A stretch of DNA of 64,000 nt, from contig NZ_JAXQNP010000004.1 in the NCBI RefSeq assembly GCF_034427435.1, positions 992,001 through 1,056,000 on the forward strand, written 5' to 3'. The notes under the pieces were generated by a model. The model made no database searches. It worked only from the letters and a program-made list of their open reading frames with translations, and was not told the origin of the DNA. The translations under genes and the position numbers were made by a program. Numbering within the stretch: the first letter of the stretch is position 1; every line of letters starts with the position of its first letter. This document shows, one piece after another, positions 36,822-44,664 of this stretch. Source of the DNA: Nitrospirillum sp034427435. GTDB lineage: Bacteria > Pseudomonadota > Alphaproteobacteria > Azospirillales > Azospirillaceae.

Positions 36822-37402
36822 TTGACACGATCAAAGGCGAACTGGCCGCCACCATCCAAGTCTTGCAAGCCATGCAAGCTGACCGGGATCTGTGTCAGCG
36901 CGTCGCCGATGTGGTGGATTTGAGCGTCGCCGCCTTGCAGGCGGGTAACAAAATCCTGTTCGCCGGCAACGGCGGCAGCGCCGCCGACGCCCAGCATTGG
37001 GCCGGCGAGTTGGTCAGCCGGTTCAACTACGACCGCCCCGGCCTGGCTGCCATCGCCCTGACCACTGATACCTCCATTCTGACGGCGATCGGCAACGACT
37101 ACGGTTACGATTACAGCTTCGCTCGACAGATTGAGGCGCTGGGCAGAGAAGGTGACGTGTTTTTCGCGCTCTCAACCTCGGGCCGGTCGAAGAACATTCT
37201 CCGTGCCCTGACCGCGTGCCAGGAACGGGGGGTTAAGACCGTGGGCTTCACCGGTGCCACCGGCGGCGACATGCTTGCCCTGTGCGACCATTGCCTGCGC
37301 ATCCCCTCGACCCATACGCCGCGGATCCAGGAAGGCCATGAGGCCCTGGGCCACATGATTTGCGGCCTGATCGAACAACGCATCTTCCCGAAAGCGGCGT
37401 AA
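36806..37402 (+). CDS. gmhA: Sedoheptulose-7-phosphate isomerase (phosphoheptose isomerase)
   Basis: A 198-residue SIS-domain protein of the GmhA family. FAGNGGSAADAQHWAGEL and ALSTSGRSKN are the phosphosugar-binding motifs, and RIQEGHEALGHMICGLIE carries the C-terminal catalytic residues. It converts sedoheptulose 7-phosphate to D-glycero-D-manno-heptose 7-phosphate, the common precursor for both ADP-heptose and GDP-heptose. A GTG at 36806 has a GGAAGGAG site; an ATG at 36818 that overlaps the hddA stop is nearly as good. It probably also supplies the ADP-heptose genes hldE and hldD about 7 kb away. Confidence 0.95.
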   Translation: MESAMIDTIKGELAATIQVLQAMQADRDLCQRVADVVDLSVAALQAGNKILFAGNGGSAADAQHWAGELVSRFNYDRPGLAAIALTTDTSILTAIGNDYGYDYSFARQIEALGREGDVFFALSTSGRSKNILRALTACQERGVKTVGFTGATGGDMLALCDHCLRIPSTHTPRIQEGHEALGHMICGLIEQRIFPKAA

Positions 37403-38136
37403 TGCGCGAGGCGATCATTCTGGCTGGGGGGCTGGGAACCCGTTTGCGCACCGTGGTCAGTGACGTGCCAAAGTCGCTGGCCACGGTGGCGGGTCGCCCC
37501 TTCCTGAATTGGCAGCTGGAACAGCTGGCCGACCAAGGCTTCAGCCATGTCGTCCTGGCCGTCGGCTACATGCACGACAAGGTCATGGCGACCTATGGCG
37601 ATACGTTCGCCGGCATGGCGATCCACTATGCGGTGGAAGAGACTGCACTGGGGACGGGTGGTGCCATTTGGCAGGCCGCCCGCCTGGTGAAGGGGGACGT
37701 TTTTTTCACGCTGAATGGCGACACCTATTTCGACCTGCCGGCCGATGAGATGGAAGCGGCGCTACAGGATCAGGAAACCGACATGGCGATGGCCGTGTGC
37801 CATGTCGCCGACTGCGGACGCTATGGGCTGGTCAGCATCGTCGATGGGCGATTGGCGGGCTTTCGTGAGAAAGCGCCCGGCCAACCGGGCGCCGTCAACG
37901 CGGGAGCCTATCTATTCCGACGATCCCTAATGGATCGCTGGACCTTGCCGGAGCGATTCTCCATCGAAACCGATTTTCTACAGCCCCATCTATCTGACTT
38001 GAGCGTCGCTGCCGTTCCGGTTCGGGGCGATTTCATCGATATCGGTATTCCCGAGGATTACGCCTATTCCCAGAAGCGCATCCCCGAACTGAAGACCTTG
38101 CGGCAATATCGGAATACCGATGCCGCCTCGGAATGA
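37402..38136 (+). CDS. hddC: D-glycero-alpha-D-manno-heptose 1-phosphate guanylyltransferase-like
   Basis: A 244-residue sugar nucleotidyltransferase with the complete signature ILAGGLGTRLRTVVSDVPKS at the N terminus and an acidic metal site in FTLNGDTYFDLP. Position after hddA and gmhA identifies it as the probable HddC that makes GDP-heptose. Its ATG overlaps the gmhA stop by one base (TAATG), so translation is coupled. GDP-heptose would feed a glycosyltransferase of the polysaccharide cluster. Donor specificity is inferred from context. Confidence 0.9.
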   Translation: MREAIILAGGLGTRLRTVVSDVPKSLATVAGRPFLNWQLEQLADQGFSHVVLAVGYMHDKVMATYGDTFAGMAIHYAVEETALGTGGAIWQAARLVKGDVFFTLNGDTYFDLPADEMEAALQDQETDMAMAVCHVADCGRYGLVSIVDGRLAGFREKAPGQPGAVNAGAYLFRRSLMDRWTLPERFSIETDFLQPHLSDLSVAAVPVRGDFIDIGIPEDYAYSQKRIPELKTLRQYRNTDAASE

Positions 38137-38198
38137 ACCGCGCGTTGAGCCTATCGAATCTCAAGCTGGGTATTGGGGGCGGCGCCAAGCCGGATGGC

Positions 38199-38232
38199 GA
38201 CGGCACCGCCGCTCGCTGAGGGCGGCGCCGTC
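38199..38232. terminator. Hairpin between convergent hddC and the dehydrogenase gene
   Basis: GACGGC-A-CCGCC (38199-38210) pairs with GGCGG-C-GCCGTC (38221-38232) with one mismatch and a 10-nt loop. No T run follows, so it is a moderately supported two-way terminator. Confidence 0.5.
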
Positions 38233-38241
38233 AGCTTGACA

Positions 38242-39129
38242 TCAGCTTCCGCCCAGCATCTTCACGATGGCCGAGAAATCCAGGTGGCCGTTGCCGGCAG
38301 CGGCGAACAGGGCGTAGAGCGCCGCGGCGTTGGCGCCCAGGGGGGTGGCGGCGCCGCTGGAGGCCGCCGCCGCCTGGGCCAGCTTCAGGTCCTTCAGCAT
38401 CATGTCGACCGCGAAGCCCGGGGCGTAGTCGCGATTGGCGGGCGACGTGGGAACGGGGCCGGGCACCGGGCAATAGCTCGTCAGCGACCAGCATTGCCCG
38501 GAGGAGGTGGAGCTGACGTCGAACAGCTTCTGCCGATCCAGGCCCAGCTTGTCGGCCAGGGCGAAGGCCTCGGACACGGCGATCATGGAAATGCCCAGGA
38601 TCATGTTGTTGCAGATCTTGGCCGCCTGACCGGTGCCGGGGGCGCCGGTGTGCACCACTGTCTTGCCCATCTGCGCCAGATAGGGTCGCGCCCGCTCCAT
38701 CGCCTCGTCACTGCCGCCCACCATGAAGGTCAGCGTGCCGGCGGCGGCCCCGCCCGTGCCGCCGGAAACGGGGGCGTCCACCATGGCGAAGCCCCGGGCG
38801 GCGGCGGTGGCGGCCACGGCGCGGGCGCTGTCGACGTCGATGGTGGAACTGTCGATCAGCAAGGCGCCCGGCGCCGCGGTGTCGAAGACGTTGCCGGCGT
38901 CCTCATAGACGCCGCGCACATGGCGCCCGGCGGGCAGCATGGTCACCACCACCTCGGCACCCGAGGCGGCATCGCCGACGGACCCGGCGATGACACCGCC
39001 CGCCTCGGCCAAGGCGGCCAGCGACTGGGGCGCCAGGTCGAAGCCCACGACGGTGTGCCCGGCCTTCAGCAGATTGCGGGCCATGGGCAGGCCCATGTTG
39101 CCCAGGCCGATGAACGCGATGCGGCTCAT
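38242..39129 (-). CDS. mmsB: 3-hydroxyisobutyrate dehydrogenase
   Basis: A 295-residue beta-hydroxyacid dehydrogenase. The NAD-binding fold starts with IAFIGLGNMGLPMARNL, the substrate motif is DAPVSGGTGGAAAGTL, and the catalytic lysine lies in AAKICNNMILG. It oxidises 3-hydroxyisobutyrate to methylmalonate semialdehyde in valine breakdown. The ATG at 39129 has a GGGAGAG ribosome site and replaces a longer frame from 39162. It is the third gene of an operon with an acyl-CoA dehydrogenase and an aldehyde dehydrogenase, which supports the valine assignment. Confidence 0.9.
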   Translation of the reverse strand: MSRIAFIGLGNMGLPMARNLLKAGHTVVGFDLAPQSLAALAEAGGVIAGSVGDAASGAEVVVTMLPAGRHVRGVYEDAGNVFDTAAPGALLIDSSTIDVDSARAVAATAAARGFAMVDAPVSGGTGGAAAGTLTFMVGGSDEAMERARPYLAQMGKTVVHTGAPGTGQAAKICNNMILGISMIAVSEAFALADKLGLDRQKLFDVSSTSSGQCWSLTSYCPVPGPVPTSPANRDYAPGFAVDMMLKDLKLAQAAAASSGAATPLGANAAALYALFAAAGNGHLDFSAIVKMLGGS

Positions 39130-39158
39130 GATCGTTTCTCTCCCGTAATGATTAGTCT

Positions 39159-40301
39159 TCAACCCTTGGCCAACAGGCGGCGGGCGATGATCAGGCGCAT
39201 GATCTCATTGGTGCCCTCCAGGATCTGGTGGACCCGGACGTCGCGGACGTAGCGTTCCAACGGGTATTCGCGGATGTAGCCGTAGCCCCCGTGCAGTTGC
39301 AGCGCCTCATTGCACACCTGGAAGCCCACGTCGGTGGCGAAGCGCTTGGCCATGGCGCACCAGGTGGTGGCCTCCGGATCGCCAGCGTCCAGGGCGGCCG
39401 CCGCGCGATGCACCATCAGGCGCGCGGCCTCCAGCTCAGTCGCCATGTCGGCCAGACGGAACTGCAGGGCCTGGAAATCCGCCAGCTTGCGGCCGAAGGC
39501 CTCGCGCTCGCCCATGTAGCGGGTGGCGAGGTCCAGGCAAGCCCGCGCCCCACCCAGGGAGCAGGAGGCGATGTTGATGCGGCCGCCGTCCAGGCCCTTC
39601 ATAGCGATGCCGAAGCCCGCCCCTTCCTCGCCCAGCCGGTTTTCCACCGGCACGCGGCAGTCTTCGAAGATCACCTGGGCGGTGGGCTGGCAGTTCCAGC
39701 CCATCTTCCTCTCCTTCTTGCCGAAGCTGAGGCCGGGCGTGCCCTTCTCCACCACCACGGCGGAGATGCCCTTGGGGCCTGGACCACCGGTGCGTACCAT
39801 GACGACATAGAGGTCGGAGACGCCAGCACCCGAGATGAAGGCCTTGGACCCGTTCAGCACGTAATGATCGCCATCCCGTACCGCCTTGGTGCGCAAGGCC
39901 GCGGCGTCGGAGCCGGAGCCAGGCTCCGTCAGACAATAGCTGGCCACCTGGTCCATGGTCATAAGGCCCGGCAAGTATCGCGCCCTGATCGTGTCGTTTC
40001 CGAAACGATCGATCATCCACGCGGCCATGTTGTGGATGGACAGGAAGGCGGCGGTGGCGACACAGCCAGCGGACAGCTCCTCGAACAACAAGGCCGCATC
40101 CAGGCGGGTGAGGCCGGAGCCGCCATGCTCCTCCCCGCAATACAGCCCGCCCATGCCCAGGGCCGCAGCGGCGCGCAGGGCGTCGAGGGGAAAGATTTCC
40201 TTTTCGTCCCACTCGGCGGCGTGCGGCGCCAGATGCTCGGCGGCGAAGTCCCGCGCCATGTCACGGAACGCCGACTGCTCCTCCGTCATGCGGAAGTCCA
40301 T
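39159..40301 (-). CDS. Acyl-CoA dehydrogenase, probably isobutyryl-CoA type
   Basis: A 380-residue FAD-dependent acyl-CoA dehydrogenase of normal length. The family signature YCLTEPGSGSDAAALRTKA is near residue 135, and the C-terminal catalytic Glu is in QILEGTNEIMR, as in isobutyryl- and short/branched-chain enzymes. It would oxidise isobutyryl-CoA to methacrylyl-CoA and pass electrons to the electron-transfer flavoprotein. The start has a GGGAGGATAAGG ribosome site. It lies between the aldehyde dehydrogenase and the hydroxyisobutyrate dehydrogenase. Exact chain preference is inferred from context. Confidence 0.9.
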   Translation of the reverse strand: MDFRMTEEQSAFRDMARDFAAEHLAPHAAEWDEKEIFPLDALRAAAALGMGGLYCGEEHGGSGLTRLDAALLFEELSAGCVATAAFLSIHNMAAWMIDRFGNDTIRARYLPGLMTMDQVASYCLTEPGSGSDAAALRTKAVRDGDHYVLNGSKAFISGAGVSDLYVVMVRTGGPGPKGISAVVVEKGTPGLSFGKKERKMGWNCQPTAQVIFEDCRVPVENRLGEEGAGFGIAMKGLDGGRINIASCSLGGARACLDLATRYMGEREAFGRKLADFQALQFRLADMATELEAARLMVHRAAAALDAGDPEATTWCAMAKRFATDVGFQVCNEALQLHGGYGYIREYPLERYVRDVRVHQILEGTNEIMRLIIARRLLAKG

Positions 40302-40341
40302 GGCCTTATCCTCCCTGTTCTTCTTCTGAGGCGGCCCGACG

Positions 40342-41853
40342 TCAGGCCATGTTCAGCATGATGGTCTTCTTGTGGGTGAAGTGTTCCAGCATGGCCTCCA
40401 GCGTCGCTTCCTTGCCCAGGCCGGAAGACTTCACGCCGCCGTAGGACAGGTTGGGCTGCACCACCAGGTTCTGGTTCACCTGCACCAAACCGGCCTGCAG
40501 GCGCTGCGTCGCGTCCAGCGCCGTCTTCAGATCGCGCGTCCAGATGGTGGCGGCCAGGCCGAATTCGCTGTCGTTGGCCTGGTTGATCACGTCCTCATAG
40601 TCCGTGAAGCGGATGACGCAGGTGACCGGCCCGAAAATCTCCTCCCGCGCCAGGCGGCTGTCGTTGGTCATGCCGGTGAAGATCACCGGGCGGACGTAGA
40701 GACCCTTGGCCAGGCCGGCTTCGGTAGGCAGGGCGGAGCATTCATGCGCGGTGGCGCCGGGCGTGCGCTTGCCCTCGGCGATATAGCCCTGCACCCGGTC
40801 GAACTGCTGCGGCGAGACGATGGTGCCGATGTCCGTCGTCTCATCCAGCGGGTCGCCCATGACCATGGCGTCCACCTTGGCCTTCAACGCCGTGACAAAG
40901 GCGTCGTGCAGGCTGTCATGCACAAAGATACGGCTGGCGGCGGTGCAGCTCTGCCCCTGGCGGGTGAAGCGCATGCCGGTGATGGCGCCCGCCACCGCCT
41001 GGTTCAAATCCGCATCGCCCATGACGATCATGGGGCTCTTGCCGCCCAGTTCCAGGGTGACGGGGATCAGCTTGTCGGCCGCCGTGCGGCTGACGATGCG
41101 GCCGGTCTCGACCGAGCCGGTGAAGGTGACCTTGGCCACCTTGGGGTGCGCCACCAGCGGCGCGCCGCACTCAGGCCCGAAGCCGGACAGGATGTTCAGC
41201 ACGCCGGCCGGCAACACCTGGGCCATGATCTGGCAGGCGCGCAGCACGGCGAAGGGCGCCTCCTCGGCTGACTTCACCACCACGGTGTTGCCCGCCACCA
41301 GCGCCGGCGCGATCTTCAGCGCCATCAGCATCATGGGCACGTTCCACGGGATGATGGCGCCCACCACGCCCAGGGGCTCCCGCACCGTCAGGGTCAGCAT
41401 CTTGGGATTGAAGGGCACGGTCTCGCCCTTCAGCTCACCGCCCAGGCCGCCATAGAAGGTGAAGGCGTCGGCCAGGACGCCGGCCTCGACCCGGCTTTCC
41501 GTGCGCAGAGCCTTGCCCGTCTCCAGCGCCACCAGTCGGGCCAGTTCCTCGGTATGCGCGGTCAGCAGGCGGCCGCATTCCGCCACCAGCCGGCCCCGCT
41601 CACGCGCGGGCAGGGCCTTCCACATCATGCCGGCCTCGACGGCGGCGGCCACCGCGGCATCCACGTCCGCCGCCTCGCCAAAGGCGGCCCGGCCCATGAC
41701 CTCACCCTTCGCGGGATTGATGACATCGAAGGTCTTGCCCGAGGCCGACGCCACCAGGCGCCCGCCGATCAGGTGCTTACCCGACAGGTCGGCGGCCAGG
41801 GCGTAGGGATCCAGCTGCGGGGCCAAGCCCTGGGTGGGAGTGGGGATGCTCAT
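40342..41853 (-). CDS. NAD(P)+-dependent aldehyde dehydrogenase
   Basis: A 503-residue aldehyde dehydrogenase. PWNVPMMLMALKIAPALVAG is the cofactor-binding stretch, LELGGKSP carries the general-base Glu, and GQSCTAASRIFV the catalytic Cys. The Glu separates it from CoA-acylating methylmalonate-semialdehyde dehydrogenase (MmsA), which lacks it, so it probably yields a free acid. It is the first gene of the branched-chain acyl-CoA operon and has an AGGAG ribosome site. The aldehyde used may be methylmalonate semialdehyde, isobutyraldehyde or another; not resolved. Confidence 0.9.
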   Translation of the reverse strand: MSIPTPTQGLAPQLDPYALAADLSGKHLIGGRLVASASGKTFDVINPAKGEVMGRAAFGEAADVDAAVAAAVEAGMMWKALPARERGRLVAECGRLLTAHTEELARLVALETGKALRTESRVEAGVLADAFTFYGGLGGELKGETVPFNPKMLTLTVREPLGVVGAIIPWNVPMMLMALKIAPALVAGNTVVVKSAEEAPFAVLRACQIMAQVLPAGVLNILSGFGPECGAPLVAHPKVAKVTFTGSVETGRIVSRTAADKLIPVTLELGGKSPMIVMGDADLNQAVAGAITGMRFTRQGQSCTAASRIFVHDSLHDAFVTALKAKVDAMVMGDPLDETTDIGTIVSPQQFDRVQGYIAEGKRTPGATAHECSALPTEAGLAKGLYVRPVIFTGMTNDSRLAREEIFGPVTCVIRFTDYEDVINQANDSEFGLAATIWTRDLKTALDATQRLQAGLVQVNQNLVVQPNLSYGGVKSSGLGKEATLEAMLEHFTHKKTIMLNMA

Positions 41854-42208
41854 GGGGGTTCACTCCTGTTTATTCTGCTGCCTTATTCCGCTTCGGCGGG
41901 GCCGCGCCGAATGCCGGAGCCCCAGCCAGGGGCACCGGCCCCTTCAGGTCAAGACATGGCGCGCGATGGCGAAGGGCGCCAGTATCCAGGTGGTGACGCG
42001 GGCGTTATAGGGGCAAGTGCGCGAAACCGTTGTGCGGAAATACGCGGACGTGTCCTGTCGCCTTGGGGAAAATCGGCACAGGATCGCGGCGCAAGGACGG
42101 CCCGCCGAGCAGGGCGATGCGGGCGCCGCCGCCGCTGGATTACGGGGGTAGCGCCAATGGCCTGCCTATGTAACGCCATTTAAATTTGTTACCGCTAACA
42201 AAAGTCGC
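41854..42208. other. Intergenic region between the aldehyde dehydrogenase and the ncRNA promoter
   Basis: About 355 bp hold the presumed promoter of the minus-strand catabolic operon. No gene was recognised. The sequence becomes AT-rich towards 42180, where the plus-strand promoter begins. Confidence 0.4.
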
Positions 42209-42237
42209 TTGACGACAAGCAGCGATATAAATATTAT
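42209..42237 (+). promoter_or_regulatory. Strong sigma70-type promoter
   Basis: TTGACG (42209-42214) and TATTAT (42232-42237) are separated by exactly 17 bp inside an AT-rich stretch. Transcription would start near 42244. This is the best promoter match seen in the window, and no protein gene follows directly. Confidence 0.7.
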
Positions 42238-42243
42238 TTATCC

Positions 42244-42524
42244 CAAGCGAACGGTCCTGCGGGATCGATCGACCATGATGGGGAGAAGCACCCGACGATG
42301 TCATGCCGCCGTCCCGGCGCATGACGGGCTGGCCCTGGTGCCGCCGTTTGTCTTCCCCCCATCGCCCGAGTTTCGCCGGCCCCGCCGGCATATCGCATCT
42401 GGCAAGTCCTGCAGAGGCCCGCTCATGGTCCGGCAGGGGTTACCCGATGGCCCTGAGAGAACCCTCCCGTTCCCAGGGTCTTATCTCCCCAAGCCGGGGC
42501 GCGCGTCGCCCCGGCTTCTTTTTT
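42244..42524 (+). ncRNA. Candidate structured small RNA of about 280 nt
   Basis: The segment is bounded by a consensus promoter and an intrinsic terminator and contains no convincing coding frame. Several stems are visible. GTCATG (42300-42305) plus CGCCG (42307-42311) pairs with CGGCG plus CATGAC (42315-42325) with one bulged C and a three-base loop. GCCGGC (42375-42380) pairs with 42384-42389. The last stem is the terminator. It does not match the conserved core of SRP RNA, RNase P or tmRNA that I know. It may be a trans-acting small RNA, or a leader that controls the hydrolase gene 95 bp further on by read-through. Confidence 0.55.
42491..42524 (+). terminator. Intrinsic terminator
   Basis: AAGCCGGGGCG (42491-42501) pairs perfectly with its complement (42507-42517) over a CGCGT loop, and CTTTTTT follows. 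This is a textbook rho-independent terminator on the plus strand and lies before, not after, a protein gene. Confidence 0.9.
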
Positions 42525-42619
42525 GTCCACATCCCGGATCGGCGCGAAGTTCCTGATTCCCCGGACGCATGTCATGCGCCAGGATGCGAGCGGGGAAAAC
42601 CTGGGGGACTTCGACAATC

Positions 42620-43561
42620 ATGCGTAGGCATCCGCTTGCCACCGCCGCCCTGGCCGTGGCCCTTTACACGCTGTCCGTCGCGATGGGCACCACCGCGAGC
42701 GCCAAGGCCCCGGCCGGCGACATCAACCTGGCGGCCCAGACCATCCCGGCCGCCATTGGCGCGGACCCCGCCCCCGATTCCCAGCACCCCGCCCGCATGG
42801 CGGTGCTGCACATCCCCACCGGCGGCCGCACGGGCCACCCGGTGGAGATCAACGGCGTGGCCTATTTGGCGTCCGGCGCCGGCCCCCACCCCACCCTGTT
42901 GCTGCTGCACGGCCTGCCCGGCAATGAGAAGAACCTGGATCTGGCCCAGGCGGTGCGCCGGGCCGGCTGGAACGTGGTCACCCTGAATTATCGCGGATCC
43001 TGGGGCAGCCCCGGCAGCTTCCGCTTCGCCAACAACCCCGAGGACGCGGCCGCGGCCCTGGCCTATCTGCGCGACCCGGCCCATGCGCAGGAGTTGGGGA
43101 TCGACACCGGGCGCCTGGTCATCGCCGGGCACAGCATGGGGGCCTGGACCGCCGTCCACACGGCGGCCAAGGATGGCGCGCTGGCCGGCCTGATCCTGAT
43201 TTCCATGGGCGATATCGGCATCGTCGCCCATCTGCCCCATGACAAGCTGGTGGCGCTGGCCGCCGACAACCGGGAATCGCTGGCCGGCGTGACGCCGGAA
43301 AGCATGGCCAAGGAAATGGAAAGCCATGCCGACGCCTTCGCCACCGCCCCCCTGACCGCCCGCCTGACGGGCACGCCCCTGCTGGCGCTGACCTCCAACG
43401 ATGGGCTGGCCAGCCATACCGATGCCCTGGTGGCCGGCATCCGCGCCCATGGCGGCAGCCGCATCACCACCGGCCACGCCGCCACCGACCACGGCTGGTC
43501 CGATCACCGCATCGCGCTGGAGGCGGCGGTGATCAACTGGCTGCAGAAGCTGGGGAACTGA
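42620..43561 (+). CDS. Exported alpha/beta hydrolase
   Basis: A 313-residue alpha/beta hydrolase with a signal peptide (ATAALAVALYTLSVAMG, cleavage near ASAKA). The oxyanion region is LLLLHGLPGNEKNLD and the nucleophile elbow is VIAGHSMGAWTA. The final His is in the C-terminal ATDHGWSDHRIALE. It may be a peptidase or esterase of the dienelactone-hydrolase or prolyl-oligopeptidase type; the substrate is unknown. The ATG at 42620 follows a GGGGGA ribosome site, and upstream sequence in frame does not look like protein. Its transcript may read through the terminator at 42491. Confidence 0.82.
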   Translation: MRRHPLATAALAVALYTLSVAMGTTASAKAPAGDINLAAQTIPAAIGADPAPDSQHPARMAVLHIPTGGRTGHPVEINGVAYLASGAGPHPTLLLLHGLPGNEKNLDLAQAVRRAGWNVVTLNYRGSWGSPGSFRFANNPEDAAAALAYLRDPAHAQELGIDTGRLVIAGHSMGAWTAVHTAAKDGALAGLILISMGDIGIVAHLPHDKLVALAADNRESLAGVTPESMAKEMESHADAFATAPLTARLTGTPLLALTSNDGLASHTDALVAGIRAHGGSRITTGHAATDHGWSDHRIALEAAVINWLQKLGN

Positions 43562-43581
43562 ACGAACGGTGACCGGAGCCG

Positions 43582-44568
43582 TCACACATACGGATCCGGC
43601 GATCCCATGTGGTCCTGGACGTAGCGGCGGATGCCCTCCTCCAGCTCGGTGAAGGGGCGGTCGTAGCCGGCGGCGCGCAGGCGGCCCATATCCGCCTGGG
43701 TGTAATACTGGTACTTGCCCTTCAGGTTGTCCGGCATGGGGATGTAGTCGATGCGCGGCTCCCGGTCCGCCGCGGCGAACAGGGCGCGGGCCAGGTCGTT
43801 CCAGCTGCGCGCCTTGCCGGTGCCCAGGTTGAACAGGCCGCTGACGCCCGGGTTGTCGTAGAACCACAGCATGACGTCGACCGTGTCACCCACCCAAACG
43901 AAGTCGCGCAACTGGCCGCCGTCGGCGTAGTCCGGCCGGTCGGACGCGAACAGCCGAGCCGGCTCCCCAGCCATGACCTGGGGATAAAGCTTGGCCGGGA
44001 CGGAGCGCATCGCGCCCTTGTGATACTCATTGGGGCCATAAACGTTGAAGAACTTCAGGCCCACATGCTGCGGCGGCGTGGGGGCCCGCTGATCAATCGC
44101 GGCACGCACGCGGCGGTCCAGCAGATGCTTGGACCAGCCATAGGGGTTCAGCGGGCGCAAGCGGGCCAGCGCCTCGGCCGAGGAATCATCGTCGAAGCCC
44201 TGGGCGCCGTCGCCATAGGTCGCGGCGGAGGACGCGTAGATCAGGCGCACGCCCGTGGCGGCGCACCACGACCACAGGTCCAGCGTCAGGCGGAAGTTGT
44301 TCTCCACCACCCGGTCGGCGTCGGTTTCCGTGGTCGCCGAAATGGCACCCATGTGGAAGATGACCTCCACCGCATCGCCATGGCGATCCAGGAATTCCGG
44401 CAACTGTTCCGGCGTCACGATATCGTGCAGGTTGCGCTTGGCGATGTTGCGCCACTTGTCGCCCTGGCGCAGCCGGTCGACCACGACGATCGGGCCCAGG
44501 CCCCGCTGTTCCAGGCCGGCGACAAGATTGGACCCGATGAAGCCGGCGCCGCCGGTCACGATGATCAT
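43582..44568 (-). CDS. hldD: ADP-L-glycero-D-manno-heptose 6-epimerase
   Basis: A 328-residue short-chain dehydrogenase/reductase-type epimerase. The NAD(P)-binding motif is IIVTGGAGFIGSNLVAGLE, the catalytic Tyr and Lys are in PYGWSKHLLD (family YxxxK), and FFNVYGPNEYHKG is typical of HldD. It epimerises ADP-D-glycero- to ADP-L-glycero-D-manno-heptose, the donor for the LPS inner core. hldE lies 96 bp upstream on the same strand. The ATG at 44568 is used, since the longer frame does not resemble the family. Confidence 0.95.
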   Translation of the reverse strand: MIIVTGGAGFIGSNLVAGLEQRGLGPIVVVDRLRQGDKWRNIAKRNLHDIVTPEQLPEFLDRHGDAVEVIFHMGAISATTETDADRVVENNFRLTLDLWSWCAATGVRLIYASSAATYGDGAQGFDDDSSAEALARLRPLNPYGWSKHLLDRRVRAAIDQRAPTPPQHVGLKFFNVYGPNEYHKGAMRSVPAKLYPQVMAGEPARLFASDRPDYADGGQLRDFVWVGDTVDVMLWFYDNPGVSGLFNLGTGKARSWNDLARALFAAADREPRIDYIPMPDNLKGKYQYYTQADMGRLRAAGYDRPFTELEEGIRRYVQDHMGSPDPYV

Positions 44569-44664
44569 GGACTGCCACTTCCCATAAAATCCGCGCCAGC
44601 CCTGGGGCCGGCACGGTCTTGATAGGGGACCGGGCCGGCCGGGGCAAGCCATCCGGGGGACAGG

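Noticed and set aside
40342..41853. Aldehyde dehydrogenase as MmsA (methylmalonate-semialdehyde dehydrogenase) because of its operon
   Set aside because: The general-base Glu in LELGGKSP is present, which CoA-acylating MmsA enzymes lack.
42420..42490. CTGAGAG followed by ACCC, resembling part of a TPP riboswitch
   Set aside because: The second conserved half of the thi box is missing and no thiamine gene follows.
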